Shown: positions 1 through 5,035 of the stretch, piece after piece | How positions within the stretch are numbered: the stretch's first letter is position 1 | Layout of the letters: each line of letters starts with the position of its first letter | NCBI GenBank assembly: GCA_903847495.1 | Contig: CAINDT010000227.1 | Span: 1-6,329 of the forward strand | Length of the DNA stretch: 6,329 nt | From: an uncultured Actinomycetes bacterium | Lineage (GTDB): Bacteria > Actinomycetota > Thermoleophilia > Gaiellales > F1-60-MAGs149 | Reading direction: 5' to 3' | The notes under the pieces: model-generated | Seen by the model: only the letters and a program-made list of their open reading frames with translations | Database searches by the model: none | What the model was told of the DNA's origin: nothing | Position numbers and translations under genes: made by a program

Positions 1-882
1 AGCCCGGTCGGCCAGGCCGGTGTACGCGTCGGCATCGGCTCCAACTACCGCGACCACTGGTGGGCGACGGCATGGGACGGCTTCACCGACAAGCCCTGGC
101 ACGGCTGGGGGGCGGGCACCTTCCGTCTGCTCGAGCAGATCACCCAGAACCCCACGCAGGTGACCGATTCGGCACACAACACGATCCTCGAGGTGCTCGC
201 TGGCGTCGGCCTTGTCGGCGGCCTTCCGTTCATCGTCGGCGGTATCGCGCTGGTGGCGATGGCCGTCGCGGGCATTCGCCGACCGCGGCCGGGCGATGCG
301 ATCGGCGCCGCCGTGATCGCGGTGGTCGCCGGCGGCTTCCTCCTCCAGGGGCTCGTCGATGTCGATTGGAGCCTGGCCGCCATGGGAGTGATCATCTATG
401 CCGCGATCGGCGCGATCGCCCCTGTCGATCGGTCGCAGACGCCCATCACGCCACCCTGGCGAGCGATCAGCGGCGTGCTCTGCGTCGGCCTGGTCGCCGC
501 CGGGCTCTTCGCCGTGCCCTTCTGGCTGAGCGCGCGCCAGACGGTGGAGAGCCAGAGCCTGATCGTCGACGATCCCGCGGCAGCGCTGACGCTGGCGGCC
601 AGCGCCCACCGCCTCAACCCGCTGGCTGTCCCGCCGCTGCTCGCGGAGGCCGACGCACGCGAGTCGCTCGGCGATTCGGCGGGAGCCCGGAGCGCGCTGC
701 AAGCGGCGATCCGTCTCGAACCGAGCAACTACGAGGCCTGGCTGGCCTACGGCACGTATCTCGCCTTCGCGTGGGACGATCCGGAGGGCGGCAGGCAGGC
801 GCTGCAGTGGGCCGCCCGCCTTTCCGGTGGCGACGAGTCGGTGTTCGTCGTCCTCGATGCCGTACCGCCAGCCGGCCAGTGA
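1..882 (+). CDS. O-antigen ligase/polymerase-like membrane protein with C-terminal TPR-like region (5' partial)
   Basis: The frame is open from the first base to a TGA at 880-882, giving 293 residues of a protein whose N-terminus lies outside the window. Residues about 10-42 read like the large extracytoplasmic loop of the Wzy/WaaL (O-antigen ligase) family: RVGIGSNYRDHW, then KPWHGWGAGTF. The family's second hallmark follows, DSAHNTILEVLAGVGLVG at 56-73, with His59 in the conserved position. Hydrophobic segments lie at about 64-91, 98-119, 122-140 and 154-176. Residues about 184-275 are alanine-rich paired helices (DPAAALTLAASAHRLNP, then DSAGARSALQAAIRLEPSN and YEAWLAYGTYLA) that look like TPR units. 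Members of this family join or polymerise lipid-linked glycans at the outer face of the membrane; the substrate here cannot be read from the sequence. The next gene starts 62 bp downstream on the same strand. Family assignment is fairly secure; ligase versus polymerase is undecided. Confidence 0.8.
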   Translation, partial: SPVGQAGVRVGIGSNYRDHWWATAWDGFTDKPWHGWGAGTFRLLEQITQNPTQVTDSAHNTILEVLAGVGLVGGLPFIVGGIALVAMAVAGIRRPRPGDAIGAAVIAVVAGGFLLQGLVDVDWSLAAMGVIIYAAIGAIAPVDRSQTPITPPWRAISGVLCVGLVAAGLFAVPFWLSARQTVESQSLIVDDPAAALTLAASAHRLNPLAVPPLLAEADARESLGDSAGARSALQAAIRLEPSNYEAWLAYGTYLAFAWDDPEGGRQALQWAARLSGGDESVFVVLDAVPPAGQ

Positions 883-906
883 CGCGTGCGCTACCACCCG
901 CTCAGG

Positions 907-936
907 CACACGTGTGCGAGGGGCCGCGGGTAGAGT
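907..936 (+). promoter_or_regulatory. Putative promoter with a 10-bp palindrome upstream of the small Cys-containing protein
   Basis: A -10-like hexamer TAGAGT occupies 931-936, eight bases before the GTG at 945, so a transcript could begin at or next to the start codon. No clear TTGACA-type -35 box is visible. Where it should be there is a perfect palindrome CACACGTGTG at 907-916, centred about 32-33 bp before the start codon. This could be a repressor site or chance. No Shine-Dalgarno sequence precedes the GTG, which fits leaderless expression. Confidence 0.4.
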
Positions 937-944
937 TGGACGCC

Positions 945-1511
945 GTGCTGTCCCCGGTCCGCATCCGCCTTCTGCTTGGCCTGATCGTCGTCGCGCTGCT
1001 CGCCGTAGGCGGGGCCGCGGACGCGCCGCCGGCCGCTGCGAAGAACTGCGGCAAGGCGGTCATCGACGAGTACTTCTTCAGCGGCCGCCTCAAGTACCAC
1101 ACGCAGGAGTGCTACGCCTCGGCGCTCAAGCAGGTCGATCCGGATGCCCGCATGTACTCCGGCATCATGAGCGCGATCCGCGCCGCCCGCGCGCGCGACA
1201 AGGCCGCGGACAACAAGGCGAACGAGCCGGACGTCACGCCGACCGAGACGTCCACGCCGACCGACGACGTGCCGACGACGCCGATCGACACGCTGCCCGT
1301 CACCACCGCTCCGCAGCCGACGGAGACGGTCGAGCCGACGATCACCGCCGAGCCACGGACCGGCGCGGTCACCACGCAGGCCGCTATCGATACCTCGGCG
1401 TCGGAGCCGAACGTGCCGCTCCCGGTAATCGTGCTGGGTGGTCTCGCGGCGCTGCTGACGCTCGTCGGACTCGGTGGCCTCGCGGTGCGCTACCTCGACC
1501 GCGGCTACTGA
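945..1511 (+). CDS. Small exported protein with Cys pair, Thr/Pro-rich stalk and C-terminal membrane anchor
   Basis: The frame is open far upstream, but that part overlaps the ligase gene. The GTG at 945 is chosen because it directly begins a signal peptide: a basic N-terminus (SPVRIR), a hydrophobic core at residues about 9-25, and a likely cleavage after Ala32 (PPAAA|KNCG). The 188-residue product then has a compact region (33-90) with Cys35 and Cys56, which could form a disulphide, and the text CGKAVIDEYFFSGRL. A Thr/Pro/Glu-rich linker follows at about 94-150, then a hydrophobic helix at 158-181 and a short basic tail (RYLDRGY). This implies an extracytoplasmic domain held on a stalk by a C-terminal anchor. 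The globular part resembles uncharacterised secreted proteins I associate with Thermoleophilia; I know no function for it. There is no sortase motif (no LPxTG). The start codon is the least certain point. Confidence 0.75.
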   Translation: MLSPVRIRLLLGLIVVALLAVGGAADAPPAAAKNCGKAVIDEYFFSGRLKYHTQECYASALKQVDPDARMYSGIMSAIRAARARDKAADNKANEPDVTPTETSTPTDDVPTTPIDTLPVTTAPQPTETVEPTITAEPRTGAVTTQAAIDTSASEPNVPLPVIVLGGLAALLTLVGLGGLAVRYLDRGY

Positions 1512-1553
1512 TACCGCTCCGCGCGGTGCCCGTCACGCCAGTCGGCCGAGGGC

Positions 1554-1584
1554 TAGGCTCAGTGGTGCAACCACTCCGAAGGAG
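1554..1584 (+). promoter_or_regulatory. Putative promoter, inverted repeat and ribosome binding site of the YbjQ-family gene
   Basis: A -10-like TAGGCT lies at 1554-1559. It is followed at once by a perfect inverted repeat AGTGGT-GCA-ACCACT (1561-1575) that would cover the expected transcription start near 1566. The Shine-Dalgarno sequence GAAGGAG (1578-1584) stands six bases before the ATG at 1591 and fixes that start. The -35 region is not recognisable. The repeat could be an operator; RNA folding is less likely because the left arm would be mostly untranscribed. Confidence 0.4.
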
Positions 1585-1590
1585 CCAGCC

Positions 1591-1911
1591 ATGCTGATCA
1601 CGACCATGAACGACATCCCCGGCTACCGCATCGACGAGGTGCTCGGCGAGTGCTTCGGCCTGACCGTCCGCTCGCGCGGCATGAAGGGCCAGCTCGGCGC
1701 CAGCTTCAAGTCCGTCGTCGGCGGCGAACTCGGGGCCCTCACGCAGATGCTGCACGAGGGTCGTGAGGAGGGCATCGCCCGCCTCGTCGAGGAGGCCGAG
1801 AAGAAGGGTGCCAACGCGATCGTCGCGATGCGCTTTGACACAGGCGAGATGATGCAGATGGGCACGGAGATCTGCGCCTACGGCACGGCCTGCAAGGTGA
1901 CGAAGCTCTAG
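1591..1911 (+). CDS. YbjQ / UPF0145 family protein
   Basis: This 106-residue protein matches the YbjQ (UPF0145, Pfam heavy-metal-binding-domain) family in length and pattern. It has an N-terminal strand MLITTMNDIPGYRI and then GECFGLTVRS. A central helix pair (residues 37-70) contains SVVGGELGALTQML and GIARLVEEAEKKGANAI, and the C-terminal strands read VAMRFDTGEM and CAYGTACKV. E. coli YbjQ has the equivalent order GANIFRD, IVGGRSGAY and ALGADAVVGI. The protein is soluble, with no signal peptide. Family members are thought to form pentameric rings; the 'metal-binding' label is historical, and the three cysteines here (21, 95, 101) do not make a clear ligand set. The start is supported by GAAGGAG six bases upstream, and an upstream extension of the frame overlaps the preceding gene. 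It is probably transcribed alone, ending at the hairpin before fabF. The biological role is not known. Confidence 0.9.
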   Translation: MLITTMNDIPGYRIDEVLGECFGLTVRSRGMKGQLGASFKSVVGGELGALTQMLHEGREEGIARLVEEAEKKGANAIVAMRFDTGEMMQMGTEICAYGTACKVTKL

Positions 1912-1918
1912 CCGCCTG

Positions 1919-1953
1919 TGGTTAGCAGAGGGGCCCGACCCCTCTGTTAACCA
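1919..1953. terminator. Bidirectional hairpin terminator between convergent genes
   Basis: Bases 1919-1933 (TGGTTAGCAGAGGGG) pair with 1939-1953 (CCCCTCTGTTAACCA) around the five-base loop CCCGA. All 15 positions pair, with one G-T wobble (1925/1947). It begins seven bases after the YbjQ-family stop codon, and its right arm contains the fabF stop codon (TTA on the + strand at 1947-1949). It therefore sits exactly where transcripts from both sides converge. There is no T-run on either side, so it is not a textbook intrinsic terminator, but U-poor hairpins at convergent gene ends are common in high-GC actinobacteria. Confidence 0.7.
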
Positions 1954-3149
1954 GCGCGCTGGAAGATCAGCGCGCTGTCGTGGCCGCCGAAGCCGAAGCC
2001 CGTCGACATGACGTAATCGGCAGTGGTCGGCTGCGCGGTGCGCACGAGGTTGAGGTCGACGTCAGGCTCGACGAGATTCGCGTTCGGTGGCAGCTCGTTG
2101 CGCACGAAGCAGGCGAGCGTCGCGATCGCCTCGATCGCGCCCGCCGCCCCGAGCGTGTGCCCATGCTGGCCCTTGGTCGACGACACCGGCGTGTCACCGA
2201 GGCCGGCCAGCCCGAAGGCCAGCGCTTCGGCTGCGTCGCCGACCGGCGTCGAGGTGGCGTGCGCATTGACGTAGCCGATCGCCGACGCCTCGAGCCCTGC
2301 ATCGGCCAGCGCGGCGGTGATGGCCCGCGCCGGCCCCGTGCCCGTCTCGTCGGGGCTCGTGAGATGGCCCGCATCGCAGGCCTGGCCGTAGCCGACGACC
2401 TCGGCGTAGATCCGGGCACCGCGTGCCCGGGCGTGATCGAGTTCCTCGAGCACGAGCACTCCGGCGCCCTCGGCCATCACAAAGCCATCGCGCGCGGCAT
2501 CGAACGGACGGGATGCCCGCTCCGCACCGCGCGCCAGCGAGGCGACGGCACCGAGCTTGAGATACCCGGCGAGGATCGGCGGAACCAGCGCGGCCTCGGC
2601 GCCACCGGCCAGCATTGCGTCGGCGCGCCCGAGGCGGATGCGCTCGAACGCCCAACCGATCGCATCCGAGCCGGCGGCGCACGCCGTGGCCGGTGCCGAC
2701 GTGGGCCCGTGGAGCCCATGGAGACGCGTCACCGCCGCCACCGGCGAGTTCGTCAGCGCCAGCGGGATCGTGAACGGGCTCACGCGGTCGGCCCCGCGTT
2801 CCCGCAGGGCGTCCTGCGCCTCCATCAGCGTCGTCGCGCCACCGTGGGCGCACGCGATGCTCGCGCCCACGCGCGAGCCGTCGATCCCAAGGTCGCCCGC
2901 ATCGACCAGCGCGGCGGCGGCAGCGGTTGCGGCATACGTGCCGACGCGATCCATGCGCTTCACCTCGCGCCGGCCGAGCACCACCTCCGCATCGAAGGGC
3001 GACACCGTGACCGCAGGCACCGGCGGCAGTCCGGGGAGCACCAGCTCGCGCGCAGCACTGCGGCCCGCGAGGATCGCGTCCCAGAAGCCGTCAACCTCGT
3101 TGCCGAAGCCCGACACGATGCCGAGTCCCGTGATGACCACGCGGCGCAT
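1947..3149 (-). CDS. fabF: Beta-ketoacyl-[acyl-carrier-protein] synthase II (FabF type)
   Basis: The 400-residue protein (E. coli FabF has 413) would catalyse decarboxylative condensation of malonyl-ACP with acyl-ACP, the elongation step of type II fatty acid synthesis, in the cytoplasm. It begins RRVVITGLGIVSGFG as in this family. The nucleophile is Cys157 in PATACAAGSDAIG. The catalytic histidines are His297 in YVNAHATSTPVGD and His331 in STKGQHGHTLGAAGA, with the conserved Lys326 nearby. The C-terminal glycine loop is GFGFGGHD (384-391) where E. coli has FGFGGTN, so the Phe gatekeeper is kept. The start ATG (CAT at 3147-3149) begins exactly at the conserved N-terminus and has no Shine-Dalgarno sequence. 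A weak CACACT box six bases upstream on the minus strand (3156-3161) would fit leaderless transcription. The gene stands alone, with no acyl carrier protein or other fab gene in the window, so a role in a special lipid or polyketide rather than bulk fatty acid synthesis is possible. Confidence 0.92.
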   Translation of the reverse strand: MRRVVITGLGIVSGFGNEVDGFWDAILAGRSAARELVLPGLPPVPAVTVSPFDAEVVLGRREVKRMDRVGTYAATAAAAALVDAGDLGIDGSRVGASIACAHGGATTLMEAQDALRERGADRVSPFTIPLALTNSPVAAVTRLHGLHGPTSAPATACAAGSDAIGWAFERIRLGRADAMLAGGAEAALVPPILAGYLKLGAVASLARGAERASRPFDAARDGFVMAEGAGVLVLEELDHARARGARIYAEVVGYGQACDAGHLTSPDETGTGPARAITAALADAGLEASAIGYVNAHATSTPVGDAAEALAFGLAGLGDTPVSSTKGQHGHTLGAAGAIEAIATLACFVRNELPPNANLVEPDVDLNLVRTAQPTTADYVMSTGFGFGGHDSALIFQRAG

Positions 3150-3187
3150 GGCGACAGTGTGACGAATGCGCCTCGCCGATGCCGTCT

Positions 3188-3204
3188 CTCAGGTTCCGTT
3201 CAGC
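3188..3204 (+). promoter_or_regulatory. Putative OmpR-family operator: direct repeat with 11-bp period
   Basis: CTCAGG (3188-3193) and TTCAGC (3199-3204) are direct repeats of YTCAGS separated by five bases, an 11-bp period. OmpR/PhoB-family regulators bind as head-to-tail dimers to such repeats, usually near a -35 position. The site is in the 109-bp gap between the divergent fabF and repeat-protein genes, 54 bp before the latter's ATG, and the next genes encode an OmpR-family pair. I see no strong -10 box downstream (CATCTT at 3242-3247 is a weak match). Assignment to this regulator is inference. No second copy is visible just before the regulator gene. Confidence 0.4.
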
Positions 3205-3258
3205 CTCGTGCGCCACAGTTCATCTGCACGAACCGCACGACCATCTTGGAGATTCCCC

Positions 3259-4299
3259 ATGACTGATACCGACAACACCAACAGCAACAGCCTCGAGCCC
3301 ACGCCGCCCCGGGCCGTGGGCGAAACCGACGCCCCGACCGGCGAGCTGCCGACCGGCGGCCGGCGGCTCTCCCGCAACCGGAAGCTCGCGATCATCGGTG
3401 GCGCCGCCGCGGTGATCGGCCTCGGTGCGATCGCCGCCCCGGTCGTCGCGAACACGCTCGATGGCCACGGCAAGGACCATGACGACCGGCACGAGCAGTT
3501 CGAGAAGGAGCTGGCCCAGAAGCTCGGCGTCCCGCAGTCGAAGGTCGACAGCGCGCTCAAGGCGATGCAAGGCGATCGGCTCGAGCAGCGCCTCGGCGAG
3601 CTGCAGCAGTCGGGCGCGATCACCGCGGATCAGGCCGCCGGCATCAAGGCCAAGCTCTCCAGTGGTGACGTCGAAGGCGCGATGACTGAGCTGCGCGCGG
3701 CGATGATGACGACGCACCTCACCGCGCTCGTCACGGCCGGCACCGTTACCCAGGCGCAGGCCGATCAGATCACCGCGCTCGTCAAGGCCGGCGTTCCCGT
3801 CGGGCTGCGCGTGCCACCCCCGGGTGCCACGGGCGACATGGAGCAGCACGTCGAGTCCGCCGAGCATCAGCAGGAGCAGGTGCAGCGCCTCCAGGAGGCG
3901 GGCCTCATCACCGCGGATCAGGCGAAGGAGATCAACGCTCTCATCACCGCGAAGAAGACGGCCGAGGCCGAGACGGCGATCCACGCCGCGATGGACGCCG
4001 GGCTGCTCAAGCAGCTGGTGCAGGACGGCAAGGTCACGCAGGCCCAGGCCGACCAGATCACCGCGCTGCAGGAGGCTGGGGTGCCGATCGGTATCGGCGG
4101 ACCCGGCAAGGGCGGCCCGGGTGGTCACCATGGCATGGGCGGCGGCCACCATGGCAAGGGCGATGGTCATCACGACGGCGACCACGGCATGGGTGGCTTC
4201 GATGGCGCACCGCCGGCGGACGGTGGCCAGCAGAGCCAGGACGGCGGGTCGCAAAGCGGCGACTTCCAGCCCCAGACCTTCGGTGGCGACAGCGCCTGA
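3259..4299 (+). CDS. Membrane-anchored tandem-repeat protein with His/Gly-rich tail
   Basis: The start is the ATG at 3259, seven bases after GGAG (3248-3251); an upstream in-frame ATG has no comparable site. The 346-residue product has a polar N-terminus of about 40 residues ending in RRLSRNRK, then one membrane helix (42-65). The remainder should therefore lie outside the cytoplasm. Residues 80-103 form a helical unit (ELAQKLGVPQSKVDSALKAM) of a type common in actinobacterial exported proteins. Four related helical hairpins follow: LQQSGAITADQA (115), LVTAGTVTQAQADQ (157), LQEAGLITADQA (211) and LVQDGKVTQAQADQ (253). They form an A-B-A'-B' order in which each copy is shifted by exactly 96 residues. 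The end (288-313) is His/Gly-rich (GGHHGMGGGHHGKGDGHH), and a second His/Asp cluster HGKDHDDRHEQ follows the membrane helix; both could bind metal ions. The tail continues Gly/Gln/Ser-rich. It lies directly upstream of a two-component system and may be its target or accessory. I recognise no named family. Confidence 0.85.
   Translation: MTDTDNTNSNSLEPTPPRAVGETDAPTGELPTGGRRLSRNRKLAIIGGAAAVIGLGAIAAPVVANTLDGHGKDHDDRHEQFEKELAQKLGVPQSKVDSALKAMQGDRLEQRLGELQQSGAITADQAAGIKAKLSSGDVEGAMTELRAAMMTTHLTALVTAGTVTQAQADQITALVKAGVPVGLRVPPPGATGDMEQHVESAEHQQEQVQRLQEAGLITADQAKEINALITAKKTAEAETAIHAAMDAGLLKQLVQDGKVTQAQADQITALQEAGVPIGIGGPGKGGPGGHHGMGGGHHGKGDGHHDGDHGMGGFDGAPPADGGQQSQDGGSQSGDFQPQTFGGDSA
3745..4068 (+). 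repeat. 288-bp spaced direct repeat inside the repeat-protein gene
   Basis: The 36 bp at 3745-3780 (VTQAQADQITAL) recur at 4033-4068 with only a few differences, nearly all at third codon positions, exactly 288 bp apart. The matching weaker halves (ITADQA) at about 3619 and 3907 keep the same 288-bp offset. This marks a tandem duplication of a 96-codon unit whose DNA has since drifted while the protein core was kept. Confidence 0.8.
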
Positions 4300-4308
4300 T
4301 CGCACGAC

Positions 4309-4341
4309 GCGGCTCCGCACGGCATACTCGTGCGGAGCCGC
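4309..4341. terminator. Perfect 12-bp inverted repeat between repeat-protein and regulator genes
   Basis: GCGGCTCCGCAC (4309-4320) and GTGCGGAGCCGC (4330-4341) are exact reverse complements around the nine-base loop GGCATACTC. The hairpin starts nine bases after the repeat-protein stop and ends 13 bases before the regulator ATG. The following TCTGCTCTCC is only mildly T-rich, so it may terminate fully or only reduce read-through into the regulator and kinase. The loop holds CATACT (4323-4328), a 4/6 match to a -10 box, so the same site might instead carry the regulator's own promoter. Confidence 0.5.
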
Positions 4342-4354
4342 TCTGCTCTCCACC

Positions 4355-5035
4355 ATGCGCATCCTCATCGTCGAAGACAACGAAGCCGTCCGCTCCGCGA
4401 TCCGCCGAGCGCTGACGGCGCGCGGCCACGAGATCGTCGAGGCCGCGACGGCCGCCGAAGGCCGAGTGCTCGCGACCGACGCGATCGACGCGATCGTGCT
4501 CGACGTCAACCTCCCGGACGGCTCGGGCTTCGACGTCTGCCGCACGCTCCGCGAGACGGGTCTGCGGACGCCGATCCTGATGCTGACCGCCCGCGACGCC
4601 GTGGCCGATCGTGTCGAAGGCCTCGATGCGGGCGCCGACGACTACCTCGTGAAGCCGTTCGCGACCGTCGAGCTCGACGCGCGGCTGCGGGCGATCTCCC
4701 GCCGGTCGCTGGCCGATCCTGGCACGCCCGACGAGGTCCTCGACGTAGCCGGCGTCCGCCTCGATCTCGCCTCCCACACCGTCAGCCGCGACGGCGATCA
4801 GCTCGATCTGACGCGCACCGAACGGCTCCTGCTCGAGCTCTTCCTCCGCAATCCAGAGCGCGTTCTGACCCGCGAGGTGATCCTCGATCGCGTCTGGGGC
4901 ATGGACGCCCAGACCTCGTCGAACGGCGTGGAGGTCTACGTCGGGTACCTGCGTCGCAAGCTGGAGGCCGACGAACGGCCGCGCCTGATCGAGACGGTCC
5001 GCGGCGTGGGCTACGTGCTCCGAGTCCCAGCGTGA
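4355..5035 (+). CDS. OmpR-family DNA-binding response regulator
   Basis: This 226-residue cytoplasmic protein has a receiver domain (1-115) with the acidic pair Glu7/Asp8 (ILIVEDNE), the phospho-acceptor Asp50 in IVLDVNLPDGSG, Thr78 in LMLTARD and Lys100 in DDYLVKPF. A winged-helix Trans_reg_C domain follows (about 128-224), with LTRTERLLLELFLRNPERVLTRE, VEVYVGYLRRKLE and the closing hairpin IETVRGVGYVLR. All key residues are present. Phosphorylated by its partner kinase, it would bind direct repeats in DNA. The ATG at 4355 begins exactly at the conserved first strand; no Shine-Dalgarno sequence is close (a GGAG at 4334-4337 is 17 bases away and inside the hairpin stem). The stop overlaps the kinase GTG by four bases (GTGA), indicating translational coupling. 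An in-frame extension upstream overlaps the repeat-protein gene and is not supported. The target genes are not known; the 11-bp-period repeat at 3188 is a candidate. Confidence 0.95.
   Translation: MRILIVEDNEAVRSAIRRALTARGHEIVEAATAAEGRVLATDAIDAIVLDVNLPDGSGFDVCRTLRETGLRTPILMLTARDAVADRVEGLDAGADDYLVKPFATVELDARLRAISRRSLADPGTPDEVLDVAGVRLDLASHTVSRDGDQLDLTRTERLLLELFLRNPERVLTREVILDRVWGMDAQTSSNGVEVYVGYLRRKLEADERPRLIETVRGVGYVLRVPA

Noticed and set aside
60..944. Long + strand open frame upstream of and in frame with the GTG at 945
   Set aside because: It overlaps the ligase gene in another frame and is extremely Arg/Ala/Gly-rich, typical of a shadow frame in GC-rich DNA; only the part from 945 has signal-peptide and domain character.
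1513..1527. Short hairpin ACCGC-TCCGC-GCGGT just after the small exported protein
   Set aside because: A five-base stem without a T-run is expected by chance in DNA of this composition; too weak to call a terminator.
1951..1977. Palindrome CCAGCGCGCTGG with a second CAGCGCGCTG nearby
   Set aside because: It is inside the fabF coding end, made of common Ala/Arg/Leu codons in GC-rich DNA; no sign of a site.
3156..3161. CACACT on the minus strand as a fabF -10 box
   Set aside because: Only three of six bases match the consensus; mentioned with fabF but not supportable as its own feature.
1980..3266. 428-codon open frame antisense to fabF
   Set aside because: The translation is Arg/His-rich with no recognisable domain, and fabF on the other strand has full catalytic motifs.
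3824..4354. In-frame N-terminal extension of the response regulator
   Set aside because: The extension is an Arg/Ser-rich shadow of the repeat-protein gene, and the receiver domain begins exactly at the ATG at 4355.
3220..4545. 441-codon minus-strand open frame across the repeat-protein gene
   Set aside because: Composition is that of a shadow frame with low-complexity Leu/Arg runs, and the plus strand has a ribosome binding site, a membrane helix and conserved repeats.
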